The notes under the pieces are model-generated. The model saw only the letters and a list, made by a program, of their open reading frames with translations. It was not told the origin of the DNA and made no database searches. A stretch of DNA of 64,000 nt from Fibrobacter sp. UWB11 (GTDB taxonomy: Bacteria > Fibrobacterota > Fibrobacteria > Fibrobacterales > Fibrobacteraceae): the NCBI RefSeq assembly GCF_900143015.1, contig NZ_FSRT01000001.1, forward strand, positions 1,302,001-1,366,000. Reading direction: 5' to 3'. Positions within the stretch are counted from its first letter, which is position 1, and each line of letters starts with the position of its first letter. The position numbers and the translations under genes were made by a program. Of the stretch, positions 7,849 through 17,911 are shown piece by piece.

Positions 7849-9858
7849 CTATCTAAAAATTTTCTGATAAAGATTTTTACCAGCGCTGTTGATTTTCACA
7901 ACGTAAGGCTTTAGCGAGAACTGCTCAACCGGAATCGTGGCCATTCCGTTGATTTGTCTGCGCATCAGAAGCGTTCCTTGCAAATCGTGAATCGTGAGCT
8001 GTAGCGGAGCATTTCCGGATTGCAAGGCTATTCCCGAAACATTCCCTGCGGCAGCCACTAGCAAATCGCCCCCGATTTTCTTAACAAAGACCTTCCCTAC
8101 AATCCTTTGTGCAACTTTCGGTGCAATCTTTACACTGCCAGAATCGGGCTTTTCCGGTTCAACATAAGGATGTTCCGGATCATCAACGATAACCTTAATG
8201 TCGACGGAGCTTTCGCAGCCATAAGGATTGATATACGTTCCCGTGTAAATGCCGCTGCTTTGCCATTGCAAATCCTTGAAGCGAACTTCGCGTCCCAAGT
8301 AATAAAAGTCATTCGGGCCCTTCCAAGTCCAACGACCACCGTCCCACGGATGCGGGCCAATCACAAGCGAATCCCCCGGATTCACTTTAAGTTCGGTCTT
8401 TTCGTACCAACCGCCGTCCTGAACTTTGGTGTAAGGGATAATTTCGCTCGGGACACAGACACCGCCTGTCGCATTTTCAATAACCATCGTTACAATGGAT
8501 TGTGCCGCGACAGTGACTGTAAAAGACTTGTCTGAAACGTCAATATCGGAATCGGCCTTGAGTGCAGCTGGGAGCGTAAAGCGGTTGACCTTGACTTTAT
8601 TGCCGATAGAATCAAATTTGCTCAAATCGAATGTGTATTTGGCATCTCTAGAGTTTGTATTCAAGGCGACAAGAACGAGCGAGCCGTCGTCACGGATGGC
8701 GGCGAGCGTATTGCTATTGTCGCTATCGATAAAGCGGGAACCCGGCCGAATAACACGGCTGAATGCCGCATGCATGTAAAAGCGCGGGGCGAACGAGAAC
8801 GTCTGAGTTTTATGATCAACTGCGATAGTGCGCCAGTTTTCGCCAGGGTCCGAAAGCTGCCAATCGACCCAAGCGCTGGCATGCATATCGCGAAGGTCAT
8901 GCAAAATGACGTCCGCCATCCAAAGCGTAATATCGAGATTACCACTGCGATGGAGCGGTCCAGATTCGGATTGCCACACGCGTTTATCGGCGGCGAAGGC
9001 CGCATTGTAAAGACTTCCGCGAGAATCATAGCCCGAATAGCTATGCGTATTGATTTGGAACATGTACGAGCGGGCTTCGTCGCTGTAGCTGTTAAAACGG
9101 TTCAATGCATCACCAATGTTCGATTCATCAGCAGCACTGACCGAAGTCTCCGGAAACAGCCCCTTTTTCTTAAGAGCCCTACCCAGTTCCACAATCATTT
9201 CGGACTGTTTGTTCTTAAAGCCACAACCTTCCTGTTCGCCATTTGCATTCCACCAGCCTGCACTCGGTTCATTGAACGGCTCGATTGTGCGGAAAGTAAT
9301 TCCCCATTCCTGCTTAAAGTGCTTGGCCACCTCCGAAAGATAATCAGCAAAGTCGTCAAAGTAATCGGACTTGAGGTTGTCCGCACCATTAACGCCACCC
9401 GCAACGCAACCGCTGTTCGTCATCCACCATGGTGGGGAATTCGAGAAGGCTTCAAAAATAGGATCCTTGACTCTTTGAGCAAGCCCGAAAAGCACATTGC
9501 GCTGGTACGGGTCGGCAGTCCAGTCATAATCGCCATTTTCAGTCGGCTTGTAACCGGGAACAGCAGCGCCCCCATTGCCCTTGGTCAAATGGTTATGTCC
9601 GGGCCGGTCTCCACCGCCAATATTGTAACGGAAGATATTATAACCGAGGCCAGAAACTGGGTCCGCGATAACATCCAAAAGTTTTGAATAATTCGATTCG
9701 TTCCATGCGCCAACACGTTCAGCCCACCAGCATAGGCTTGTTCCCCAGCCCTCGAATTGCTGGTACCTTTTGCCAGGATCTACAACCACTTTGGTTTGCG
9801 CATTAGCGGTTCCGCAAGCGAGACTTGCTGCCACCATCCATATCCATTTACACTTCAC
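7849..9858 (-). CDS. GH30 glycoside hydrolase, endo-beta-1,6-galactanase-like, secreted
   Basis: The 669-residue product starts with a signal peptide (cleavage after ANA, residue 20). The catalytic TIM barrel shows FEGWGTSLCWWAE and SNSPPWWMT, which fits GH30 (closest in feel to the endo-beta-1,6-galactanase group). The probable acid/base is E197 in IEPFNEP and the nucleophile E298 in WQSESG. The beta side domain runs to about 465. An Ig-like module of about 95 residues (SEIIPYTKV... GPHPWDGGRWTWKGP... DDPEHPYVEP) follows and recurs in the GH43 at 56220. The end (IHDLQGTLLMRR... PYVVKINSAGK) looks like a sorting tail. It would cleave galactan side chains outside the cell. A TGGAATAATTGTCCA motif shared with the padR promoter lies 87-101 bp upstream of the start. 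Confidence 0.88.
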   Translation of the reverse strand: MKCKWIWMVAASLACGTANAQTKVVVDPGKRYQQFEGWGTSLCWWAERVGAWNESNYSKLLDVIADPVSGLGYNIFRYNIGGGDRPGHNHLTKGNGGAAVPGYKPTENGDYDWTADPYQRNVLFGLAQRVKDPIFEAFSNSPPWWMTNSGCVAGGVNGADNLKSDYFDDFADYLSEVAKHFKQEWGITFRTIEPFNEPSAGWWNANGEQEGCGFKNKQSEMIVELGRALKKKGLFPETSVSAADESNIGDALNRFNSYSDEARSYMFQINTHSYSGYDSRGSLYNAAFAADKRVWQSESGPLHRSGNLDITLWMADVILHDLRDMHASAWVDWQLSDPGENWRTIAVDHKTQTFSFAPRFYMHAAFSRVIRPGSRFIDSDNSNTLAAIRDDGSLVLVALNTNSRDAKYTFDLSKFDSIGNKVKVNRFTLPAALKADSDIDVSDKSFTVTVAAQSIVTMVIENATGGVCVPSEIIPYTKVQDGGWYEKTELKVNPGDSLVIGPHPWDGGRWTWKGPNDFYYLGREVRFKDLQWQSSGIYTGTYINPYGCESSVDIKVIVDDPEHPYVEPEKPDSGSVKIAPKVAQRIVGKVFVKKIGGDLLVAAAGNVSGIALQSGNAPLQLTIHDLQGTLLMRRQINGMATIPVEQFSLKPYVVKINSAGKNLYQKIFR

Positions 9859-9944
9859 AATCTCAACCCCGTAACGATGTGGTTTAATACTCTCTAAAAA
9901 TCAATTATTTTTGCGAAAAGCGGATACAAAATAATCAAAAGATA

Positions 9945-9959
9945 TGGAATAATTGTCCA
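9945..9959. promoter_or_regulatory. Palindromic motif upstream of the GH30 gene
   Basis: TGGAATAATTGTCCA (TGGA-N7-TCCA) is identical over 15 bp to bases 37684-37698 in front of the padR gene. It may be a binding site for that regulator. Confidence 0.4.
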
Positions 9960-10048
9960 TCAATACAAAAGATGCCCGACCGAAGTCGAGCATCAAATTC
10001 ATTAAATCGTCGTTATCCCTACAAAAATCGGAATAATTACGTTCTTTT

Positions 10049-12187
10049 TTACGACTTGTCCTTCTTGGATTTGCCATAATAGCCATATTGACCATAATAG
10101 CCATAGCCGTAACCAGATCTGTGTTCGCAGTGGTTCATAATGAAGGCCTTCGGCTTATCGCTATAGCGGTTCAAGTTCTGCAAAGCCTCTTGGATTGCTT
10201 CCATGGAATGGCGGCCATAATGCAACACGATAAGAGTGAGGTCGGCCAACGGGCAAATCATATACGTATCGGCAACAAGGCTGAACGGAGGCGTATCGAT
10301 GATAATCTTGTCGTAATGCGGACGAAGTTCTTCAACAAGATTCTTGAAACGTCCACCACGCAAAATTTCGAATGCCACGGACTTGTACTTACCGGATTCC
10401 AAGAGTTCAAGACCATCAACACCGCAAGTTTTGAATACGGCTTCTTCAAAAGTCTTCTTACCCAAGAGCACATCCGTTAGACCAACGTTCGTGAAACGAC
10501 AGGTTGCCTTACGCATGTCAGCATCGATGTAGAGCACCTTCTTTCCGACAAGTCCATAAGCAGCTGCAAGGTTTGTCGAAACAAAGCTCTTACCGACACC
10601 CGGAACAATACCGGTAATCATGATAATCTGATGATCACTATTTTCGGTATAGGAGAAGTCAATTGCAGTCAAGACAGAGCGGATAGATTCGCTAACAGTA
10701 TCGTTCGGACATTCCTGGACAACGAACTTCCTATGAGACTTGCGAGATACTCCAGAATCGTGATGTTGCGGAATCTTAGCCAAAACGCTCGTATTGGTTT
10801 CGCGTTCAATTTCAGAGGAACTGCGAACACCATTCTGAATCATGCGCATCAAGAACACCAAGAGAACGCCAATCATGAACGAAGCAGCGACCGAGCAAAT
10901 GATGATATTCACCTTCTTGGGCTTGCTCGGGCGCATGCTCATGCGAGCGAAGTCCACAATACGCACGTTGCCCACTTCACCAGCGCGGACCACACGCAGC
11001 TGTTGGATGTTATTCAGCATGTTGGTATAGACTTCGTTATTGACGGCAACGTCTTCCTTCAAGCGAAGAACTTCCTGCTGTGTCAACGGCATTCTTTCGG
11101 CGTTCTTCTTCAACTTCGAAAGTTCGGCCTTAAGTTTATTTTGCTGTTTAACAATCGTCTGAACATTGGGGTGTTCTTCCTTGAAAAGACGAGTTGCGGC
11201 TTGACGCTGCTGTTCCAATTGCAACAACTGCTTCTGCAAGTCTGCTTCTTTTTGCAAGTGAGCCTGAGTTTCACCCGTCACGTCCACAGAACCAATACGG
11301 AAGCGGTAGTCGGCCAAGACCTTTTCGGCGCTATCAAGCTTTGCCTTAACACCCGGCAACTGCTTTTCCAAGAATTCAAGAGTCTTGGCAGCTTCGGCAC
11401 TCTTCATTTCGACATTCTGGCGCAAGTAGGTCTTTGCAATAGAATTCAAAATGGAAGCAGCCTTATCCGGATAGCGATGGCTATAGCTAGCTTCGATTAT
11501 ACCGGTCTGCTTGCCCTTTTCCTTGACGCTGAGTTTTTTCTTGAGAGATTCAATCGTCGTAAGATCGTCAGACTGAGAAAGAACGAACATCTGTCCCGGT
11601 TTAGCAAGCATTTTCGAAACGTGAATGTTCAACGTATCGCCTGCATACGGAGCCCTGTACATATCGCCAACTCGACCCTTCAGAATGACTCGTTCTTCCG
11701 GATCAAGGACTTCGTAAGAATCCGTGCCGATAACTTGAGCCTTCCATTTTTCACCGCGAGCAATTTCCGGAATATAGAGGGAATCCAAGTCCATTCGACC
11801 TTCTTTATGCGTAAAGCGGTCGACAACACCAACTGGAGTTGCTTTAAAGCACATGCGCTCTGCATCAACCACATAGCTCAACACCATACGGCTCTTGATG
11901 AGTTCAATTTCAGCATCTGCAGGGCTTGCAGCATCGAGAAGTGCACCCATCTCACCCATGGCTTTACCAGCCTTGCTACCCTTAACATCGATCTGGAGCA
12001 AGACGTCGCTAGTATATTGCGGACGAAGCCAATAGGCAATGCAAACACCAATGACGGCACCGAACAGGACGAAAAAGAACAGAGTAAATTTCTTACCCCA
12101 AAGGATTTGAATCGCTTCAAGCAGCGTAATCGTGTCGGCATTCTGCGACGATTGACCTACAACCTTTTTATCTTCGTTCTCAGGCAT
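10049..12187 (-). CDS. Wzc-type polysaccharide co-polymerase / tyrosine autokinase
   Basis: The 712-residue product fits the bacterial BY-kinase family. It has an N-terminal membrane segment near residue 40 (FTLFFFVLFGAVIGVCIAYW), a Wzz periplasmic domain with long coiled coil, and a second membrane helix (IICSVAASFMIGVLLVFLM). The cytoplasmic kinase follows with Walker A GIVPGVGKS, Walker A' VLYIDADMRK and Walker B IIIDTPPF. A Tyr-rich C-terminus (GYGYGYYGQYGYYGK) would be the autophosphorylation cluster. It controls chain length and export of surface polysaccharide. The ATG at 12187 is preceded by GAAGGA; an upstream ATG at 12217 lacks a site. It follows the OmpA gene by 123 bp, with a TAAATTTG promoter-like box in the gap. 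Confidence 0.92.
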   Translation of the reverse strand: MPENEDKKVVGQSSQNADTITLLEAIQILWGKKFTLFFFVLFGAVIGVCIAYWLRPQYTSDVLLQIDVKGSKAGKAMGEMGALLDAASPADAEIELIKSRMVLSYVVDAERMCFKATPVGVVDRFTHKEGRMDLDSLYIPEIARGEKWKAQVIGTDSYEVLDPEERVILKGRVGDMYRAPYAGDTLNIHVSKMLAKPGQMFVLSQSDDLTTIESLKKKLSVKEKGKQTGIIEASYSHRYPDKAASILNSIAKTYLRQNVEMKSAEAAKTLEFLEKQLPGVKAKLDSAEKVLADYRFRIGSVDVTGETQAHLQKEADLQKQLLQLEQQRQAATRLFKEEHPNVQTIVKQQNKLKAELSKLKKNAERMPLTQQEVLRLKEDVAVNNEVYTNMLNNIQQLRVVRAGEVGNVRIVDFARMSMRPSKPKKVNIIICSVAASFMIGVLLVFLMRMIQNGVRSSSEIERETNTSVLAKIPQHHDSGVSRKSHRKFVVQECPNDTVSESIRSVLTAIDFSYTENSDHQIIMITGIVPGVGKSFVSTNLAAAYGLVGKKVLYIDADMRKATCRFTNVGLTDVLLGKKTFEEAVFKTCGVDGLELLESGKYKSVAFEILRGGRFKNLVEELRPHYDKIIIDTPPFSLVADTYMICPLADLTLIVLHYGRHSMEAIQEALQNLNRYSDKPKAFIMNHCEHRSGYGYGYYGQYGYYGKSKKDKS

Positions 12188-12227
12188 TATTTTTCCTTCA
12201 TTTGACAAAGCAACCAAAATGTCGCGA

Positions 12228-12257
12228 CAAATTTAGCATTTATTTTAGTTTTGTTAA
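12228..12257 (-). promoter_or_regulatory. Bacteroidetes-like promoter before the wzc-type gene
   Basis: On the minus strand TTA-N19-TAAATTTG is close to the TTTG-N19-TAnnTTTG consensus used by the primary sigma factor of Bacteroidetes. It lies 41 bp before the start codon. Confidence 0.4.
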
Positions 12258-12310
12258 GTCAAATGGTTTTTATTGTTACAAAATTATCCTATCCCCCAAG
12301 AACTCGTAAC

Positions 12311-14329
12311 CTATTTTGCAAATGGAAGAAGTTCCACGCGACGATTTTGAGCACGCCCATCGGCATCGTCATTGTCGGCAATCGGTTTTTCGGAGCCATA
12401 ACCGACAGCGCGCAAACGGTCGCGGTCAATACCCTTCTTGACAAGGTAGTCCACCACCACCTTCGCACGTGTTTGAGAGAGCTTCAAGTTCTTTGCATTG
12501 GAGCCCCTGTTATCGGTGTGTCCCTGAACTTCAAGATTCGCTTCGGGAATTCTGTTCATAAGAGCAACGATATCATTGAGCGTGCTATAGCTACTCTTGG
12601 TAAGTTTCTTGGACCCCGTCTTGAACTGGATACCCTTCTTGAGCTGGTCAAGGTCTTCTTTTTTATTGAGCGGGCATCCCTTTTCGTCAACACGAACACC
12701 CGGGAGTGTATTGGGGCACTTGTCAAAGAAATCGGCAACGCCATCCTTGTCAAAATCAGGCAAGCAACCAAGAGAGTCAACAGCATGGCCAGACGGAGTA
12801 CCCGGGCACTTGTCCTTGTAATCCGGAATACCGTCGCGATCCGTATCGAATACACAACCCGTGGAGTCGACTTCCATATTGGCAGCAGTATTCGGACATT
12901 TGTCGAGGTAGTCAGGAACGCCATCATTGTCAAAGTCCATCGGGCAACCATTTAAGTTAACAGGTACACCGGCCGGCGTATTCGGGCACTTGTCGTAATT
13001 ATCGGCGACACCGTCCTTGTCAAAATCAAGCATGCAGCCAATAGAATCCACAGAAATACCCGCAACAGTATTCGGGCACTTGTCGACTACATCAGGAATG
13101 CCATCATTATCGGAATCGACTCGAGCAAGGGAATCGGCAATTGCTCTTTCGCGGGCTGCAAGCTTTTCTAGATCTTCGACCGGGCATCCTTCGGCATCAA
13201 CCTTCGTTCCCGCCGGAGTACGGGCGCACTTGTCGTTGTCATCAGAAACACCATCACCATCAGAATCCTTAGGCGAACCCTTTGCATCAATAGCGATACT
13301 CAAGAGAGCGGCTCCAGAAATAAACGGAGTGCTTGCATAAGCATATCTGGCCTTCACATTATGTTCACCTAAATAGTAAATCATATGGTCATCGCCAGCA
13401 TAAATATCAGCAAAATGATCAAAGCCCTCAACAAAGGCACGTATTGCGACTTCGAGGCCAATAGCAAATTCAACATTGTACGGGAGATGGAAGCGCAAAC
13501 CCGGAGTCAGGAGCATCGGGTCAACCATCGGGTCAAATTTGTATTGACCTTTACTCTGCAAACGCATTTCGGCAGAAAATTCAACAAACGGGGTCAACCA
13601 AGAAAGCGCATTCCAGTTCACACCGGAACTATAAACAAGGGTATTGACTTCGCTATGATCAAGAGGATAAACATAGCTAGCAGCAAGGTTCCAAGTAATC
13701 GGAGCCCCAATCTTGGTAAAATCAAACGTCAAAGCAAGACCTGCACCCATGACCCAATCATTGGCAGTAAACGGATGCGTATATCCACGAGAATTCAAGT
13801 ACCAAACATGGCGAGGACGTACACCGGCAGATTTTTCACCCGTCGGAGCATAGAGGTCAAGCATAATGGCAGAACTGAAAACACCTGCCGAAGCAAACGG
13901 GAGACCAATCTTTGTAAAGATGTCTAAATCGCCGCGACTAGTGGTCCACATGTTCGCATACCCGCTAGGTCCCATAGCACCGGTAGGTCCCTTGGAATTG
14001 GCATGTTCATAGTAAACCGGGAGAGAAAGACCGATATCTAAAAAGTCAAGAAGACCGACACTCACAAAGAAGTTTCCAGCCTGCGAGTAGTCAACGTCAT
14101 TGAATGAATAACGCTTATAGGTGTTCTTACCTGTCTTCACTTCAAAGATTCCGCCACGGGACAATGCCCAGGAACCAAAAGCGATGTTTCCCCCAGTACC
14201 GATGTTAAACTTCCACTGGCCAAGAGTTTTCGCATTGATTTGGTGGAACCCCTCAGAACCGCCCATGATTCCAGCCTGCGAAAAGGCTAGTGTTGTAGCT
14301 AGCAATGCTAACGATACGACCTTTTTCAT
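12311..14329 (-). CDS. OmpA-family outer-membrane protein with thrombospondin type 3 repeats
   Basis: The 672-residue product has a signal peptide (MKKVVSLALLATTLAFSQA) and an N-terminal part rich in alternating strands that is probably a beta barrel (about residues 25-355). About six calcium-binding thrombospondin-3-type repeats follow (pattern DxDxDGxxDxxDKCPxTxxGxxVDxxGC, about 360-555). The OmpA C-terminal peptidoglycan-binding domain is last (LEVQGHTDNRGSNAKNLKLSQTRA, about 575-670). It links outer membrane and cell wall, with the repeats as a stiff Ca-bound spacer. It sits between the FlaA1/CapD and Wzc-type genes on the same strand, which suggests a surface-polysaccharide or envelope role. 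Confidence 0.9.
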   Translation of the reverse strand: MKKVVSLALLATTLAFSQAGIMGGSEGFHQINAKTLGQWKFNIGTGGNIAFGSWALSRGGIFEVKTGKNTYKRYSFNDVDYSQAGNFFVSVGLLDFLDIGLSLPVYYEHANSKGPTGAMGPSGYANMWTTSRGDLDIFTKIGLPFASAGVFSSAIMLDLYAPTGEKSAGVRPRHVWYLNSRGYTHPFTANDWVMGAGLALTFDFTKIGAPITWNLAASYVYPLDHSEVNTLVYSSGVNWNALSWLTPFVEFSAEMRLQSKGQYKFDPMVDPMLLTPGLRFHLPYNVEFAIGLEVAIRAFVEGFDHFADIYAGDDHMIYYLGEHNVKARYAYASTPFISGAALLSIAIDAKGSPKDSDGDGVSDDNDKCARTPAGTKVDAEGCPVEDLEKLAARERAIADSLARVDSDNDGIPDVVDKCPNTVAGISVDSIGCMLDFDKDGVADNYDKCPNTPAGVPVNLNGCPMDFDNDGVPDYLDKCPNTAANMEVDSTGCVFDTDRDGIPDYKDKCPGTPSGHAVDSLGCLPDFDKDGVADFFDKCPNTLPGVRVDEKGCPLNKKEDLDQLKKGIQFKTGSKKLTKSSYSTLNDIVALMNRIPEANLEVQGHTDNRGSNAKNLKLSQTRAKVVVDYLVKKGIDRDRLRAVGYGSEKPIADNDDADGRAQNRRVELLPFAK

Positions 14330-14384
14330 TTTTTCATCCCTCTTATTGACGTTTGAAAGTGTTAAGATTCTCCCATTCCTTAGA

Positions 14385-16331
14385 TTACGCCCCCTTCAAA
14401 ACAGTGCTATTGAACTGTTCAGGAGTCGTAAACGTAGGAACAATTTCATGCAATGCACGAATGGCTATTTCATCATTATTTTCAGAAGCAGCACACTTAA
14501 GTTTCCACAACTCGTTAATAAACTTTGATGTATCGATATCGATTTGCTTTCCGATGAAGATTAGCTTGTTCTTAGTCTTTTTCAGACCTTCTTCGTTCAT
14601 CAAAAGCTCTTCCTTAATCTTTTCACCAGGGCGAAGTCCAGTAAACTTGATAGGCACATCTTTATACGGCACCTTACCGTACATACGAATCAAGTTTTCG
14701 GCAAGCGTTACAATTTTGACCGGCATACCCATATCAAGCACAAAGATTTCGCCACCATGGGCAATACTTGCGGCTTCGAGCACAAGACTCACCGCTTCAG
14801 GAATAGTCATGAAGTAGCGGATAATTTCCGGATGCGTCACAGTAACCGGCTTGCCCTGCTCAATTTGACGCTTGAATAGCGGAATTACACTGCCATTAGA
14901 GCCAAGAACGTTACCAAAGCGAGTCACGACAAATTCAGTATTGCTGTCTTTCTGCATAGACATGAAACGAACAATCATTTCGCAGCAACGCTTGGAAGCT
15001 CCCATGACATTTGTCGGATTCACGGCCTTATCCGTACTGATCATCACGAACTTCTTGACATTGTTGAACATGGCAAGGGTAGCCACGTTGAACGTTCCAA
15101 CAACGTTATTCTTAATAGCTTCCATCGGATTGTTTTCCATCAGCGGCACATGCTTATGGGCTGCGGCATGGAATACGACATCCGGATGATACGTCTTGTA
15201 AATTTTGCTCAAGCGGAAGTAGTCACGAACGCTAGCAATCAGAGTCACGAGATTGAGCGACGTTCCATATTCCATCAGCAATTCTTGCTGGATATCATAA
15301 GCATTATTTTCGTAAATATCGACGATGATAATTTGTTTTGGCTTATACTTTGCAATTTGACGAACAAGTTCACTACCGATGCTACCACCACCGCCAGTCA
15401 CCATACAAACCTTGTTTTCGATATAGGCAAGAATGTCCTTGTTATCGAACTTGATGGGTTCACGCCCTAGCAGGTCCTCGACCTTGATATCACGAATCTG
15501 AGTGACGAAATTAGTAGCCTCTCCTTCATTAGCAGGTTGCAAAAGAGAACCGACAAACGGAAGGACTTTAACCGGAAGTCCGGTCTTACCACACAAATCC
15601 ATAATCACTTGACGATCTTTGGGCGGGCAACTCGGGATAGAAAACAGAATCTGCTCAATATTTTCTTGCTTTGCAATTTTCGGAATCTCGCTTGTACCGC
15701 CGGCGACAAGCACACCTTCAAACGGCTTGCCGATTTTATAGCGATCGTCATCGATGAGGCAAACCGGATTAATCTGGGATGCAGACGATGTCGCAAGCCC
15801 CTTCTCGGCTTCATCGGAACTATTCCTGATTTCATTGAGCAAGAGCTTCGTAGCGTTTCCCGCACCGATAATCATGGTCCGTTTCTTCAAAGCATCACGA
15901 TGTCCAAATTCAACAAGAGAAATAAACGCATTGCGGAACATGTAACGGAAAAAACAAACGCCCAAGCTTGCAATAAGGGCCTGAACCAAAGCGAATTCCC
16001 AATACAGTTCGCCCCTGACTAAATAAAAGAAAAAGTGTGTAGCAACAAGACCAGAGAATATACCCTTGATGCAACTCAGGTAATCATACCGGTTGAGGTA
16101 GCGCCAAAGCTTATTATAGGCACCATAGAACAACAGGGCGCTAAAGCAAAGAATAACACTTAAAAAGAAAATCGCAAATTGATCGGCGCGGTCAATCGCT
16201 TTCGCATACAAAGGTAAAGGAAAATTTGCAAAAAGTCCAGCAACAACAACGATAAAAGCATCCGCAAGAGCCAAAACGCGCTTGCGGACTCTAAAATTCG
16301 AGAATAATCCCATTATTTTGGACATACCCAA
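14385..16331 (-). CDS. FlaA1/CapD-type nucleotide-sugar 4,6-dehydratase, membrane-bound
   Basis: The 648-residue product has four N-terminal membrane helices (within about residues 15-135). A CoA-binding-like Rossmann region follows (MIIGAGNATKLLLNEI), then a short-chain dehydrogenase domain with GGGGSIGSELVRQI and the catalytic region STDKAVNPTNVMGASKR. This is the layout of WbpM/PglF/CapD UDP-N-acetylglucosamine 4,6-dehydratases, which make the first deoxy-amino-sugar precursor for capsule, O-antigen or protein glycans at the inner membrane. It lies 66 bp after the Wzi-like gene and 55 bp before the OmpA gene. Confidence 0.92.
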   Translation of the reverse strand: MGMSKIMGLFSNFRVRKRVLALADAFIVVVAGLFANFPLPLYAKAIDRADQFAIFFLSVILCFSALLFYGAYNKLWRYLNRYDYLSCIKGIFSGLVATHFFFYLVRGELYWEFALVQALIASLGVCFFRYMFRNAFISLVEFGHRDALKKRTMIIGAGNATKLLLNEIRNSSDEAEKGLATSSASQINPVCLIDDDRYKIGKPFEGVLVAGGTSEIPKIAKQENIEQILFSIPSCPPKDRQVIMDLCGKTGLPVKVLPFVGSLLQPANEGEATNFVTQIRDIKVEDLLGREPIKFDNKDILAYIENKVCMVTGGGGSIGSELVRQIAKYKPKQIIIVDIYENNAYDIQQELLMEYGTSLNLVTLIASVRDYFRLSKIYKTYHPDVVFHAAAHKHVPLMENNPMEAIKNNVVGTFNVATLAMFNNVKKFVMISTDKAVNPTNVMGASKRCCEMIVRFMSMQKDSNTEFVVTRFGNVLGSNGSVIPLFKRQIEQGKPVTVTHPEIIRYFMTIPEAVSLVLEAASIAHGGEIFVLDMGMPVKIVTLAENLIRMYGKVPYKDVPIKFTGLRPGEKIKEELLMNEEGLKKTKNKLIFIGKQIDIDTSKFINELWKLKCAASENNDEIAIRALHEIVPTFTTPEQFNSTVLKGA

Positions 16332-16397
16332 CTCTCTTTAATTATTTAAGCAAGTTTAAATGCTTCATATATCCCCGAAAAAAATAGCTACAAATAA

Positions 16398-17888
16398 TTA
16401 CCAATGGAATGTAGCTCTCGAGAAAACACCCCTATTTTCCCCAAAAAGAAGTTCCAGTTCAAAAGAAGCATATTGTCCACTATAGCTAAACGACGGTGCA
16501 ATCGTGTATTGCAAAGGTGCATTATTAATGAACTTCTTTCTCTTCGTCTTGTAAGGGTCATCAATATTGCTACCATAATCAATTCCCTTCCAAAGCCACT
16601 TATTATGGAGACTAAAGAAAAACCTTGCCGAAGCATTCCAGAAAAGGCGGCTATAAAGAGTCCAGTCTATGGCAAGAGAATTTGGACCATTCGGGTTGCC
16701 CAGCGGAAGACCAAGGTGCGCAATCTGCGCCTGAGCCGTATCGTAATGGCAATAAGTAAATGGTTCCACACGTGCCATTTCGGCGATAGTCCCCAACTGC
16801 AAAGCCTTGCCTTTCACTTCCATATCGCGAGCAATCTGGAAACCAAACATGGCGGCCCAGCGGTTATTGCTATAACGGTTCTGGTAAACGGCATACGGAG
16901 ACTCCATATCGTCGAGGAAGAATTCACCGTAGACACGAGCCATCTTGAACAATTGCACGTTGAAGTCGAATGCGAGTGCGCCATTATTCACATGTTCAGA
17001 GTAATTTCCCTTTTCAATAAAAAGCGGAGCTACCGGCACAAAGAGCCACGGTTTGTTCTCATTATAAAGGACCTGCAATTCAGAAATACCGAATGTTACG
17101 TTCTTGAAAGCAAGTTCATAGCGATGCGCGTAAAGATTGCGGTCATTCAAATTATCCATGCTATAACTCCATGAGTCCACACGAAGGTCGGCATAGATAG
17201 TGTAAATGCGCAACGGACCAAACGTCAAGTCCAACGAAAGCATGTTATACGGAAGCGCGAACTGGTTAAGCGAAAGGTTGTTGTAGTAACCAGGGCCCCA
17301 GTGCAAAACATCACGAGCTAATTGCAGGCGTGCCCAAGCGTAATTGAATGCAAAGTGAGCACGGTAGCGGGCAAAACTCACATAATCAATTCCGCCATCG
17401 CCATTGTCTTTCGATTGCACATCGAAAACTTCATAGTCATAGCTTTTAGGCTTTTTTGCAGAATGACCTTCGGCATAAATTCTAGCATCAAGGTCAAAAT
17501 CAAGAGAGTCCGCAAAACCGCGGATGAAAAGTCCGCCATCAATCGACGGCCATATCGTATCGCCAACTACCGACGAAGACTTGTAATCAATTCCCAAAAT
17601 CGGAGAAACCGCAATCGCAAACCGGTGCGAGGAGTTGCTATCGTTTTCAAAAAATGCCATCGCATTTTTATGATTCTTGTAAAAATCCTTTTGGAACGTT
17701 GTATCGCGGCGCGGATAAGTGAAGAAATGCCGCCCCTCGCCCACCGTCTGACGATGGTATTCAAAAAGCATCGGGGCGTAATCCAACCCTCGCAAGTTGC
17801 GGGTTCGCTCAGAACCGATAACCGGCGAAGAACCGATTTCGGCATAAACCATCGTTGCTAAAGCAAGACCAATTAAAAAAGCTTTCAT
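16398..17888 (-). CDS. Outer-membrane beta-barrel protein, Wzi (capsule assembly)-like
   Basis: The 496-residue product has a short signal peptide (MKAFLIGLALATMVYAEIG) and is rich in aromatic alternating strands ending in ATFHW, typical of an outer-membrane barrel. The segment LQLARDVLHWGPGYYNNLSL resembles the HWGPG motif of Wzi-type capsule-anchoring proteins. Together with the FlaA1/CapD and Wzc-type neighbours it probably anchors or assembles a surface polysaccharide. The family match is by motif and context only. It lies 23 bp downstream of coaX, so the two are probably co-transcribed. Confidence 0.65.
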   Translation of the reverse strand: MKAFLIGLALATMVYAEIGSSPVIGSERTRNLRGLDYAPMLFEYHRQTVGEGRHFFTYPRRDTTFQKDFYKNHKNAMAFFENDSNSSHRFAIAVSPILGIDYKSSSVVGDTIWPSIDGGLFIRGFADSLDFDLDARIYAEGHSAKKPKSYDYEVFDVQSKDNGDGGIDYVSFARYRAHFAFNYAWARLQLARDVLHWGPGYYNNLSLNQFALPYNMLSLDLTFGPLRIYTIYADLRVDSWSYSMDNLNDRNLYAHRYELAFKNVTFGISELQVLYNENKPWLFVPVAPLFIEKGNYSEHVNNGALAFDFNVQLFKMARVYGEFFLDDMESPYAVYQNRYSNNRWAAMFGFQIARDMEVKGKALQLGTIAEMARVEPFTYCHYDTAQAQIAHLGLPLGNPNGPNSLAIDWTLYSRLFWNASARFFFSLHNKWLWKGIDYGSNIDDPYKTKRKKFINNAPLQYTIAPSFSYSGQYASFELELLFGENRGVFSRATFHW

Positions 17889-17911
17889 TTCTCCCTCAAA
17901 GAACCTAGTTC

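Noticed and set aside
9901-10104. Small minus-strand open frame between the Wzc-type and GH30 genes
   Set aside because: It overlaps the end of the Wzc-type gene, has a low-complexity start and no ribosome binding site.
12251-12955. Plus-strand open frames across the OmpA gene
   Set aside because: The minus strand encodes an intact OmpA protein with thrombospondin repeats; the repeats create open frames on the other strand.
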